From: Tyto alba
Taxonomy: Eukaryota > Chordata > Aves > Strigiformes > Tytonidae
DNA: 64,000 bases
Direction: 5' to 3'
Assembly: GCF_018691265.1 (NCBI RefSeq)
Contig: NW_024881322.1
Span: forward strand, 7,812,001 to 7,876,000
Part shown: positions 17,836 to 30,700 of the stretch, in pieces
Numbering within the stretch: position 1 is the first letter of the stretch
How the letters are laid out: the number at the start of each line of letters is the position of its first letter
Notes under the pieces: generated by a model
Seen by the model: only the letters and a program-made list of their open reading frames with translations
What the model was told of the DNA's origin: nothing
The model's database searches: none
Translations under genes and position numbers: made by a program

Positions 17836-19047
17836 TATGTACCCGGACCAATAAAGTAGATTGATGCTCTATCACCCACATTGAACCCGTCTCTGCGTGT
17901 CATTCTTCCGCGGCTCCACAACAAAGTTGTTTTCACTTTGGCCAAACTTTAAAATATGTAGGTGCAAGCATATGTGTTTCCCTTGCACCTGTGAAACCCC
18001 TATGTTTGTGTAGAGAAAATCGGGAGCCTATAATAGTGTAATCCTTTAGTCATCTTTCCATATTAAGATGTTTATTTGCAGTGCAGTTTGGTTTTTTAAC
18101 ATTTAAAATATGGAACTTTGTACACAGCTGCTAATTAGGTTGGAGTTTTTTATTATTTGAGTTCACTAGAAACTTAGAATGTTTGTAAGTTTAAAAAAAA
18201 GCTATCCATTATATTGTTACTTGCTATTCTCTTAACTCCCGTTCTTCCCTCTTACATTGTCTTTTATTTTTATCTGTCTTAATTTTCCTCTTAACAATCC
18301 CTCTTATTTGTGACATCTTTTATGACTCTCATTTTTCCCATACTTCAGCCTAGAGCATTCTCCTAATTTGAGCTGGCTTGCCTTTTGAAATGGTTGCGTA
18401 TTTGAGCTTTGATTGTGAGACGTCCTTTGCAAGTCTTTCATCTTGAAGTTCAGAGTCTTGCCCCATCTTCCATCCCGTCTGCCCCACATGCTCTGTCTGT
18501 CCACAGCCTCGGTTCCGCGGTGCTGTTCCGCCACCCTCCTGCATCTACCGCTTCAGCTCCGGGCTCCCCGCTCTGCTTGCTTCTCTGCAGCCAGCTCCCT
18601 GCTGCCTCTCAACACTGAACAGGCTCCATTCCTGCTTTTCATTGCTGAGCAGCAGAAGAAAAGGCAACCTGGCTAAGATGACTTCTTTGACAGAGTTCTA
18701 CATTTTTCTAGTTTTGCTCTTTCCCTGGTCAGGCAGCTGCGGTCATTTCCACTTAACCTCTGTTCTTATATCTATCAGCGTTGATCTTACAGGGTTCTTA
18801 TGTTCTGTGTTAACAAGGAAACTTCTTTGTGCATCAAACCTACACAAAACCCATGTTCCCTGGTTTTATGTACAGGTGAATATCACTTGTTATAAACATT
18901 ACACAAATGGGTTTTGTACATAAATAAATATTTATATTTTCTCTGTGGTTTATATTATACAATCCTGAGTTAAATGATTAGGTTAAAACACTGTAAGAAA
19001 ATACTAAGAATAGTTTCAGGAATTTGTATTTTATTTCATTTCTACAG

Positions 19048-19137
19048 GAAGTAACCACTTGCTCACCAGAATACTACAAATGGACGCAATATCTCTTTCT
19101 TAAGCTTTTTGAAGCTGGGATAGTATATCAAAAAGAG
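19048..19137 (+). CDS. LARS2: LARS2 exon c: catalytic core
   Basis: The acceptor is tttctacag and the donor GAG|GTAGGT. It is exactly 30 codons, phase 0 at both ends, beginning [35 protein letters not shown] matches the conserved block of LeuRS enzymes that leads into the zinc-like and CP1 insertion. Skipping this exon would keep the frame but remove core structure. Confidence 0.95.
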
Positions 19138-22100
19138 GTAGGTACAAATTTTGACATTTAGACTTTGCAGGTACACTAATTCAAGTCACTCGTGTCAGTG
19201 GCACATTTCTGGATCATCCATTTACATTCATTAATTGGATGGTGCTCTGTTGGTTTTAAATCACTGCAAAATAGAATGAGCTTTATATATAACTGAATTT
19301 TATATGTAGCTAACATGAGTGGGTATTGCAGCAAGTTAGGAAAGTTTATTGTCAGTCATTTACACTGAAGTACAGGATCAGAATATAGCTACTATTGGTT
19401 TATTTAATGGCTTTAATATAGAGTTTTTTAGCTCTTAACTTCCCTCTTGTGAAAACAAATAAGATAATGTGATCATTAGGAGTCTCTTCAGCCTTGAGAC
19501 TACTTAACTGTAGATACTGTTTGAGAACTGATAGGATTGGATAGGATAATTGCAGATCATGTGCCTAACTATCTAATTCCTGGACACTATTTGTGATCTC
19601 TAAAATATTTCAGAAATATTAGATGCCATAAGACTGTCACAGCTGTTTATCTGTTAGCAGTACATTAATAAATTATTGACCTTAAAATATTTTGTAAATA
19701 ACATAAATCAAGCTATCTGGAAATGAAAGGGTTCAGTTAACTTACTAAGCAGGAGGTGAAACAAAGAAGTTAAATGAGCTTTCCAAAGAACTTTCAGTAT
19801 AGCTAAGGCAGTGTAGTTCCAAAATACCTGAACAGCTGCACCTAAACAAAGCTGCAATTTAGTGAATGTTTATAAATTAAGATGGAAACTAAAACTTCTT
19901 AAATATGCTTTGACATTTCATTTGCATCCTGTAGAAACCAGGAAACCTCATAGGATATAATTAGGGATGTACTCTAGTTATTCTCTGAAACCAGAGAAAG
20001 AGGTTGATGGTGAAAGGTAGCATTTGGAATGGCAGGGTGTTGCTGAGCTACTTCCATTTTCATAGTCAAGATGTATTCAGACATCTTAAATGATAACAAG
20101 CAAAAGGATTCAATATTTGATATGTCCTAACATGCTGGATTTGTGTTTTTTTTCTTTTTTTTTTTTCCTGTAATTGTTTTTTGTGTTTGTAATAAAATGT
20201 AACCCGTAGCTTTGCCACAACAAACTTACTTTTATCTGTAAATTTGCTTGTTTGATGAGTGATCTGAGAAGCACATGTCCTGCTGCTTTGTTAGAAGCAG
20301 TGATGATATACAACAAAAATTTTGCATGCAGGCTCCAAGTACTGTGGGATCCTGGAGCTGTTTGGGAACCAGTGATTGGATCTACTTCCCTCTTAAGAGT
20401 CAAGGATCAGTTTGAGGACTTAAATCAGCATCTTCCAACCTGTAGGGGATATAATCTCTGGTGGATATGAACCAGTTGCTTTTTGGCAGGAAACAGATAG
20501 GCAGAGATAGCCCATAACCCTGGGTCTCTTCAAACAGGCACACTGACAACATGTGATAAATATATGCTTTATCTGCAGTATAAATTAGGCAGTACTTTTG
20601 CACAGCTTGAAGTCTTCTGTATCGCGATTTCGTTTTGGGTACAAGGAGATAATTCATAGCCTTACTGTGGCAATAAGGATAATACATGTAGAGCGTTAGC
20701 CTAGTTAATGCTCTGTTCCAGAAGTATGTGTGCCTGGCCAGAAATTACCCTGGTAGGGAGACACAGACTCAGTTTGTCTGGGAGCTACTATTATTGAGAA
20801 TTAACAATGTCTGTCTGGGTGCTGCAGCATCCATAGAGGACATCTTTATTCACTGCAGCAAAATCCTCTCTCTTCTTGCAGTACTGATCTAGACAGTATA
20901 CTGGAGAGGTTATTGACCTGGCCAGATGTGGGTGTCTCATTGATGTTGAGATTAACAGCTGCCTAGACTCTGGTTTTTTATTAGATATCTGTAGGCTGTA
21001 GTGGAACCATAGACACCAAACCTGGAGATAAATACTTATGCTGTAGATACCCGAAGTTAGACAAGATGAATCCTATCTTAAAAGCATATGGTCTACATTG
21101 GCATAGTGAGGAGATCTAAATAATTGGTGTGCTCTATACACTTTTGCACTGTGCTCTCTTTGCGCTGATGACATTTAGCAGCATCCTGGGGCCATAGTTT
21201 CAGAGGCTGTCATTGTCAAGAAGTTGCCTGTGTGAGGTACAAGTAGGAACTATGGATTTAATTTAATATCCAGGCTCTGGATATTAGTTGAGCGGCTGTG
21301 AGAGATGGAAGAAGCAAAACGCAGCTTTAAAAATTCACAGACAAGACCTTTCAGCTACGGATTTCTTAAATGCATATTTTCTTTATGTTTTGCATGATTT
21401 ATTTAGATAAATCTTCCTGTCATAAATCATGAGAATATGTTATGCTAAATAATTACACTTATATAAATAATTCCAGTTACCTTCTAAAATTTTCATCATA
21501 AATTTGATTCAATATCTTCAAAATAGAAACAGTATTCTTTTCTAAATTTTCAGTCATAGCCAGTTTAATACAAGCTTATGCTAATAATGTTTTATGCAAC
21601 TGGCATTTTATTACTTCTTAATATTACCTGATTTATCTCTCTTTATGTGTTATTTTAACTTTGTAGTGGTGTGGAGTGTTTTTCAGAACTTTATAAATTA
21701 AAAAATCATTACTTTAGAGCCAACTTCATAATGTGTTGTATCATTACTGAAGAAGTTGTGTATTCTGAAAGTCTAGAAAATAGATCTGTAATAATGGAAT
21801 ATATTGATTGCTTTTAATTTCCCCAATGAATTTTCAGAAGCCTTTTATAAAAACTGGTGTGGTGTTATTGGTAGGTAACAGCTAAAAGGTAGACAAAATG
21901 TAAAAAGTTTAAATTCCAGTGACATCCTGAATTCAAACAAGTTTCATTTGAAGATGATGGGTTTTCTTTTATCAAAGAATGACTTTCATTCATTTCATTA
22001 TAATAAATTTTGTATAAATCAATGTAGGTAATCAGACTGTGCACACCCCCCCCACACACACACACACACACACACACCAGGCACTGATAACAAAGCCAGC

Positions 22101-23267
22101 AACAGTATTCCTAAGGAAGAGGATCCATGCAACTGTCTTTTTGCTGTCCTCACTATAAGATTCGTAAAATGGTTGTGATATTTACTATTTCTCAAAATAT
22201 GTAACATATTTTAAACTGAGCAATATCAGTTGTTTGGAAACTGGGGCATTTCAGGAGGTGATCAGTGATAGATAAAATGTAAAGTGAGTAATAATGACAG
22301 TGATTAGTTTTTAGATTGAAATACTAAGTCCTCCCCATACACAAAGAATGCATTTGAAATTTTCAAATAATGGTTAATCTTTTAGAATGCTATGGAGCTG
22401 GAGCTACTGTTTTTCAATCAGGCTGATTTAGCTTTGGTTTAGCTCAAATACTAAGTAACATTCAATATAATGGATTACTCTATCTCTTTGATATTTTTTT
22501 TTTCTTTCTGTTCAGTTTTTTTAAGTTAATGCCTAGTATTGAATACTACTTCTGAAATGACTGTTAGGATTCTTTTATAGTCTTAAATCCTTTATAATAA
22601 ATGATCAGCTAAATTGTTCAACACTGTGGGGGGATGAGTTTGATTTTTGCTTCCTCCGCTGTATATTATGTGTGGTATTTCAGTTAGCCCTCAAAAAACA
22701 AGGTTTGTAGAGTTGAGCACCAACGTTTATTTTGCTTTAAATTTTTTTTAATGTTTTTGTATTGATAAGGAAAAATTATTCCAAAAGTAATGCATACAGT
22801 TGATAGAAGTTATGTGCAGAAAATATCAACTCTTTGATTGGAAATATATTTGACCACTTCTTTGTGATTCTGACTTCTCAGGTTGGAGCATCTCAGTTAT
22901 TCATCCCCCTCAGGCTGACTGAGCACTTAGTGGTGGATAGTTTTTAAGCGTCAGACTGTGTAGTTTGCAGTATATCCAGTTGGAACACTTAGCTATTTAA
23001 TATTTAAGTGTCAGTCTATCCTGCTATCATGATCAATCAGGGCAAATGCTGCCAACTGCATTCTTGGGCTTGTTGGGTTCTGAGAAGATGAATATTCAAA
23101 ACATCTTCAGTTGAGTCCATGTCACTAATTCAAATGGATGCTATAAATACGTAGAAAACTCAGGGGCCAGTGAATGTTTCGGGATAATTCTTTTGGTGTC
23201 TGAAAAGCAAGGTTTTGGTATTGAAATAGCTGCTGAAAATATTTTTTCTTTCTGCAACTTTTTTTAG
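19138..23267 (+). other. LARS2: LARS2 intron between exons c and d
   Basis: The 4.1-kb AT-rich intron contains a T-rich stretch at about 20143-20166 and the C-run/CA repeat at 22046-22077. I recognised no mobile element. The stretch 20300-21250 is slightly less AT-rich, without an identifiable origin. Confidence 0.8.
22046..22077. repeat. C-run plus (CA)n microsatellite
   Basis: Eight Cs are followed by about twelve CA units up to cacaccag. It is likely length-polymorphic. It accounts for the Cys/Val-repetitive open frames on the minus strand here, which are not genes. Confidence 0.9.
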
Positions 23268-23414
<147 letters not shown>

Positions 23415-24863
23415 TGAGAACGGTTTTTTGAAATTATGGTAGCACTTAAAAAAGGCGACTTTTCTTCCAGAAATATTCATCAAGCTGAATGTAGTCTTTT
23501 ATATATTCATGTTTGTGTAATATATAAGTATATACAATATATGTGAGCTATACCTGTGTATGTGTATATATAACAGTTATTATCCCTGAAGTCTTTTTGT
23601 TCACATCTTTAAGAATTCTAAGTAATTGGTGTGGGATTAAGTTTTGAAGAAATCAAAAAGCATAGATTAGAGGTGAATTAATGAATTCTGCATTCACACA
23701 TTATCATCCCATATTCACCATCAAGTGCTTTTCTGCATATTTTGAGTGTACAGCCGTGCAGTCTTTTGAACTAGAAACTTGTTCACCTAGTCAAGCTGTC
23801 GGTCTTACAAGCATGGTCTAAGCAGTGGAGTACTGTGTGTCACCTAGCATTCATTTCCACATGTGTCTGAACCACAGTTCTTTATGTTTAACTGCTCTTT
23901 ATTGAAGATCCATCTGGACCTTCTATTTTCCTTCATACTCTACTTGATTATCTGTAATTTTAAAGATATTTTCATCTTATTTAAATCTCCCTTTCTGTTA
24001 TGAGCTCGAATTTTGATTGTGATGGGACAGCATAACTTCCACACCTAGGAATTCTTCAACAAAATTTTTGGGTTTATGCTCTCTGAGATGAAAGTATTTA
24101 CTTCCTGTCATGTCTGGGTGAAGTTTTTATTCCATCCAAGTTTTCTGTGTATTGAGACTTCAGGTACAGATTGAGAAATTTATTGTCAAGAAAATATTAA
24201 AAATTCATCTTTGACCCTTTTCTTCAGACTCACATTCAAGAGACCAAATTTCCACCATCATCCTGGGAGAGGAAATCCAGGTCTCACTCTAGGTTCATTC
24301 ATATAATAGAAATAGAAAAACTTTAGATATCTTGCTTGATGCTTTGATTCCTCATACACAGAGAAGGTACTTGAGATGCATGCTTTCTGGTTGTGTTGCC
24401 TGTTCTGGCAGTAAGGAGGGAACATTTGCTACAGCTGAAGGAAAAATGGAGCATATCTGCACAATCACAAAATTATCACAGTGTTCTGAGCTTTTTCTTG
24501 GTGCTCTTGTCACCAGATTTCATGATCACCTTTTTGATATTTCAGGGTCTGCCCCCAACTCACTGTTTCACTCAGTTTGAAGCTGGAGCTTCACTTTCAC
24601 TTTCTACCTTTACTGATATATCTTTTGTCTATTGTTCTTATAAAGGTTATAGGAAAGAATGAGTGGTATGTCTGGTCTGTATCCATGCTTGCACCAAATC
24701 AGTGTTTACTTATCTCCCTCTAAAAGAGGTAAATCAGCCTTAAATTTTTACTCAGAAAGACCAAAAAACAAGACTGAGGAGCCTTTCAGTAACCTTGAAA
24801 ACACCCTTGGCTTACAGGTTTATTACCTCTTCCTCAATATCCACCCTCTTCTGGGGAGGAAGA

Positions 24864-27760
24864 TTTTTTTTTTTTTTTTTGTCTTTATTTTCTGACCTAA
24901 GAAATGTTGTTACAGGAAAGGCATCAGCTCTTGCAATGATCATGTCTCTCACATGTCATTTTCCAGTAAGTAGGCTCGGCTGATGACAAGAAGAAACTTG
25001 TGCCTCCACAACACCCTTCCAACATGAAGGGCAAAAATGCAAACAACTCCTTGTTCTTGAACAACTTAACGGCATCATGAATGAAAGCTGCTTCTACTTT
25101 TCATTTGGGGATGAACATTTACCTCAACTTCTACAAAACCTTTATGCATTACTACAGAGGACAGTTGAGTATTCCAGAGATCTATGTAAAGGTTTCTCAA
25201 AATTTTGTTCTGTGCATAACTGATATTCTGTAGGGTCTCTGCTAGCTGGTACAACGAGGTTGATGAACGATGCCATATTGCTCCCAGCTCAAGTACTTTG
25301 GCAAGCATTGCCTTCATGTGCTCCCACTTCTTGTACAGTGACAGATGCTACCAAGTATCAGCAGGTGGTTTGGATTTTCTTTTTACTCACCCTCTACTGA
25401 CTCCCATTTTTGTTGCTGTGGTTCTGGCACATTTTAAACAGTCTCACTCTGCTTCTTTTGGCAAGGGCTTTGAACATTTGGTTGTAGAGGGGGGGAAAAA
25501 ATTAGTTGGTTGTTTTGGTTTTTTTTTTTCCAAACTTAAAAATAAGAATAGGAGATTATCAGGCTCTGCTATTCTCAGTCAAATATCTGATATTAGATGG
25601 ATTTCATGCTTTGAAAGATTAAGAGAAATAAATTCCCTTTTGGTATTTACTTTTTTCTTTCAAGTTAGAAGACGCCAGATAACACAGCATGTAGTGTCTT
25701 ACTTTCTGAAGAGGACTGTTTTGGCCATACAGCTCTGAATGGCCCATGAACCACAAGCCCCAACTGAAGATTGTCCATTGGAAGGGGACTGTCTCTGAGC
25801 TAATAGTGGCCAAGTACTTCAATCTCTTAGAGACTCTGTGCCCACACTGACATAACCAGGAAGCTTCACCATAGCATTTTGACATAAGGCTAATTACAGA
25901 TCTTAAATGATACAACCTTGCCTCCTCTTTCTGAATACTTTGACTAATTATCCTCAAAACTAAACTTTGCACACATTTATTCATTCCTTACAGTAGTTAT
26001 TCCGCTACTTTTCAAGGAATGGTAAGAGACATGAGTCCTTCTTTCTAAATCTGTTTCTTTTGTACACTTTTTCTTTGGATTCAGACTGTTGACGGTTGCT
26101 CTGAATCCATATCATCCTAAATAGCATAGTGTTGAACACCATGGTTACAGCAGTCACTCTTCCTAGCCTCTTCCTCAAGCCTTCTTCCCCACATCTTTTC
26201 AAAAGCCTTTGCCAGGAGACTGGGCTTTATTGAGAGGGAGATGTTCATTTACCTTTATCATTTACAGAGCCTTTCATCTTGAAGTGGAGGGTCCAAATTT
26301 TACAGAGCTAGTCTTAATAGGTGTGGAGGATACAGACATGTCTTTGACTTTAAGAAGCTAAAGATCTTTAATCCCTAATACGAGTTTAGGATCATAACTT
26401 TAGTGGTGATAATACCTTCACTTCAGCATGGGGGATTATTTCATATCTCATGATCTTGAAGACACTCATTTCTATAACGAGATTTTCCTGGCTTATATCA
26501 TGGAGCAGAACCATTACCCAGTACAACTTCCTTGTCTTGAACATCTTTGCTGTTCAGAGACTTCAGGTATTTGTGCTTCTAATGATAAATGAGTGCAACA
26601 AAGAAGTTCTTTATGGATCTCACTTCTCTTTTTCTTCAGTTGTTTGGGGCTTGCCATGTATAAGTGTATAGCACCTTCTCTGTAGTTATTTGCAGGCACC
26701 TGAAGGCTCCGAATGCTACAGCAGTAGAGTACGTTTTTACCCAAGCTGGGCTAAGATGGTGAAGGTTTCTTATGGTGCTCTGTATGACAGACTCCTCTAA
26801 ACGGGAAATCTGAGAGGTCATTATAAAGATTACCTTCCATGGGACTGGGGATTTCAAATCCATGGTCAACCTTTTTTGCACTAGAAAAACAATAGAAATA
26901 GAAGTTCTTCTTCCAGAACTTGTCTGGCCCAGGGGCCTTTATTCCTCATTTCTGAGTCAATTGCCTGTTAAACATCTTTTGTCCAGTTCTGCTTCTTTTG
27001 AAGGTGTCCAGAAGGTTAAGGCAAGATGGTGCCAGATTAGCATGGTCAAAATCATTGTGATCTGAAGATCTGTGTTTTCTGTCAGACTGACTTTTAGATC
27101 TTTGAGCCATACTGCCAGAATTCGTATCAGAACTCACCTGGTTCTCTATGTCCTGTATCTCACAGCTTGGACAAGTTCATGGGCACAGAGCAGATTTAGT
27201 CCTCCCTCGTGCAAGATGTTCTTACTAGGTTTGTGAAAAGGTAGAGAGCTAATTGGTTCAGGCTTTCAGTGAATTGTATGGCTAGATTTCTGTTATCCAC
27301 TGAAGCTTCACTACTTCTTATTTTTAAATTTAAAAATGGGAGGCACTAAGAGATTATGTGATAGCAATTTAATCCTTGCATCTTTTGGGAAAGATTTGTA
27401 TTTTTTCCCGCTTTGACTACTTTTAGATTTAGAGGGTTAGTATTCTTTAAGTGTGTTCTACTTCTCCCACTCATCCTTCTCCAGTGAGGCCTTTGTCTGG
27501 TTTTGGTATCTCATGGAGAAAGCCATTTGATTCTGGTCACCTTTTTCTTGCACCTTCAACAGTGACTATTATTTCTTCTGAAGAATTTACAGAAATTCAA
27601 GGCCAAATATCAGAAAGCTCCACCTTCCTTGCCCTTCTTCTGCAACAAGGCTCTCTGCAAATCTGTTCCGTATTCCTTCCAGAAGTTATCCCTGAGTTTT
27701 CTTTAAGTTGACATAGTGGGAAAGCATGTTGAAAAAAGCTTTATTTCTGGTAAGTAACTC
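24864..27760 (-). pseudogene. Possible decayed antisense retrocopy, parent not identified
   Basis: A run of 17 T at 24864-24880 is followed by gtctttatt, which on the minus strand reads AATAAAGAC then A17, resembling a poly(A) signal and tail. To its right, minus-strand frames of 60-120 codons follow one another with frameshifts and stops (25075-25317, 25622-25984, 26005-26202, 26514-26881, 26946-27137). Some contain low-complexity Ser/Arg/Lys/Asp segments typical of disordered protein regions. The spacing of only three bases between AATAAA and the A-run is short for a real tail. I recognise no parent protein, and the right boundary is a guess. It could equally be chance open frames. Confidence 0.28.
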
Positions 27761-30700
27761 CTTTCCTGAGTGGCTTGGAGGAAAATGTAAATCTTTATTT
27801 CATAACCATGTTTCATAGACAGGGTTCCATTTAAAATACATTTAATGAATCTGCTATCCCTTAATTCTTCATGCAGATTACCAGCTAGTAGTAATGGCTG
27901 AATACGTACATATACAGCTTATTGCCTACTTGGAGCATCAACAAATTATTTTGTTGTAACTATTCAACCTATTTATACTGCATATTGATGATCTTTCTAG
28001 TCATCTGTGTTCCTCTCACCCATTTATCGTTTTGTTTTCTCCTGTATCTCACAACCTTAAAAGTAAATACTAGTAAGGGTAATCTTCATCTGCAATGCTT
28101 AAATTACTAGTCAAATAGCAGCAAGGAGCTGAATGGTCAGTAATGGGCTGTGAAGTTATCTCCTGTGTTATAGGAGTCAGTGTTTCATTTGTACACACCC
28201 TATTCTTTGGTGTTCTGTTGTGTCCCGAGCAATCATCTTCTGTGGATTTGCTTTGATTTCTTCATTGTTACTGCACCAGCTCGTAGTCCTTTCTTGAAAT
28301 AAAAAATGCAAACAAATGAATCAGTGTTGGCTCACATGGCAATTTACCATTGGCAGTGAATTTTTTTCAAAGGGCAGAAGTATTGGCTATGCTTTAAACG
28401 CTTAGCAGAAAGCATTTTGGTTATGTAAAGTAATAAAGTAGTCATGACCCATTTTTTAAACTGTGAAGTATGTTTGAAATGGTCTAGCAGCTTTTACAGA
28501 TTTTTAAAGAACATTTTAATTGTCGTTTTCTCTTTTGACAGATTTTTTTTCATGAAAGTATAATGCCTTAACTGATGGCATTATTATTCAAATTGTTGTC
28601 TGTGCATTTAAGATGTTTAAGCTAAAACATTTAGTTGCTATGGTTACCCAGCTGAATCTGTAGGCATATTCATTGGAAAAATCTATCTGTGAATGTTAGT
28701 ATTTTCTGTGTGTACCTGTAACAATACAGTTTCTTTATACACCGTCAACTGAGTCCTCAAATCAGAATCTGTAAGGTTAATCTTTGTGTTGTCCCTGTTC
28801 TTCCTAAATTAATTTTATCCATTTTTTTTTCATATTTTACTTGTTGAAAATCACCCAAGTAACCAGAAAATAAGCTTTTTTTGAACCAAATAAAATAGAA
28901 GCAACTTTGAAACGTAAAGTTTTGCATTAAATCATCTCCCTTTTTTGCACAACAATAAAGTATTATATGTGTGTTTAATTTAAATACTGGGGATAGTGAC
29001 AGGACCTACGCAATTCTGCCACTCTAATTTATAGTTGCCATACAGATAAGTAGTCCTCCTTCTTAGCTGTTTTTGGGGGGGTTTTTTGTACAGGTATTTA
29101 GAGAAAAATCCTTCTCCTATTCCATGGAGTGCAGTAACTTAGATGTTTAGCATGGTGCTGGCTCTATGAAGAGAGAATGACAAACGATCTATCAATTCTT
29201 CTTCAGCTTTTCTCTGGGTTTGTGCTGCATCTGACAGTCTCTTTGGTCTGAATAGACTTGGAATTATTTCACGTAATCATGTTTTGCTCTATTTTTGTAT
29301 TTTCTATTTTATTTCTGGATATTAATGGTCATGAAATGCAATGAAACTCAAGTACTGCATTTTAGGATGTTAAGAGTCTTGACAGTACTTTGGATTTCAT
29401 AGCATGAGGTAATGCCTCATCATTGAGGGGAACAGAAATGCTGGCTCTTTAGTTTTTCATGCTTTATGTGTGATTTTTTCACTTCCCACACTTGGGGTCT
29501 AGCTCATAGTTGTCTTCTTCCAACAGAATGGGCTTGATAAAGCTTGCTTTGAGACTCTTCCTCTTGAGTCAGGCTAAGAGCTCTTTCCTGGACAGGGACC
29601 AAGAGCATTGTCTCCACAGCTTGCTTAGCACTTCATTAATAAAAAAATAACACTGTTTTTGTCAGCTTGGCAAGACAGGAAATTGTTTGTGGATACGCAG
29701 ACCAGGCTGATCTTCTCACCTTAGTTTAAAACGCAGCATCTCATTTGATGCTACAGCAATATAGATTTAAGTTCCTGTTGGTATAAGATTAATCAAAACA
29801 GTGAATGCTCAGTACTACTAAAAATGGTAACAAATGTTTTAAAGAGCTTTTATATTTGTGGAATCAATTACTCATTTATCCCAAAGACATGCTTTGTTAT
29901 GCTGGAAAAAGGCGTATTTTCTCTTTGGTAATTGCTACAATGAAAACAGCTCTGGAGAGCAACCCTGGAGAACTCTGGCTTTACTTGTTGCTTTTGAAAC
30001 AAAAAATTTCTTTGTTTCAGTTCTGTGTAATCAAACCAGAGGTGTTTGTTGACCATAAATTATAGGGTAAGAAAGAGTAAAACTGCTGATAGTTCAGACA
30101 TTTAGGAGAAGGAATTTGACATATATACAGTATCTGTGTTATTGCTTCTTTTTAATGTATGTTTTCAGTATACTTCACACATGGGAAATATGAGTCAAGA
30201 GTGACCTACAGTAGTACAGGCAGAAACTACTAAAGGTAAAAGAAAAAATAACAAACAAAACAAGAAGCGATTAAATACCAACAGAAGCTGTACTGCATAA
30301 TCACAGTTGGAATTGTGCCACAGAGTGCAAAATAAAACAGTGGGCAGCCTAACTTTAGTTTCCTGTACTTTAGTTAATATATTAAGTAGTATTAAATAAT
30401 TTTGTGTAATCTTTAGTTTATATTTGGTTACTCTTTTGGGACCTTAATTAAATAAAGTGAAGAATTTAATTTTAATCCAAACAGATCTTGAATATTTCTT
30501 TGACTAATCCTCAGAAGCAAAGCTTCTAAATTTTATTTTAATTTAGAAGACAACAGTATTATTTTGCTAATGAATTGAATGCTTTTGAAATGAAACCTTT
30601 TGATGACCTTTTCGTTTTAGTCTTGTTATGTTGCAAATTTGTCAAACTTCATTAAAGTGTCTTCATTGAAAAAAGACTAAACATTTGGCTTTATATCTTT

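Larger units (their letters stand above)
17394..17923 (+). mobile_element. Solo LTR, ERVK-like layout, 530 bp
   Basis: The termini are TGTTGGAG and CTCCACAACA, an imperfect inverted repeat. In order it holds a CCAAT box (17784-17788), a TATA box tataaata (17828-17835), the poly(A) signal AATAAA (17850-17855) and a short U5-like tail. TATA and AATAAA lie close together, a layout typical of class II (alpha/beta-like) avian ERVs, which is why I call it ERVK-like. An internal duplication lies at 17551-17717. No clear target-site duplication is seen (left acacag, right aagttg) and there are no adjoining viral genes. Confidence 0.75.
9683..19047 (+). other. LARS2: LARS2 intron between exons b and c
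   Basis: The 9.4-kb intron carries LTR copy B (10314-11388), an AAAAC-rich simple repeat near 16050-16080 and the ERVK-like LTR (17394-17923). The stretch 11389-16049 is AT-rich with nothing recognised. At about 18300-18660 there is a mildly GC-richer stretch that I could not assign. Confidence 0.85.

Noticed and set aside
22019..22207. Minus-strand frames with Cys-Val repeats
   Set aside because: They are translation of the CA microsatellite.
25298..25738. 146-codon plus-strand frame with a short transposase-like string
   Set aside because: Only a handful of residues resemble hAT transposases. There is no catalytic context or terminal inverted repeats, and it overlaps the antisense retrocopy candidate.
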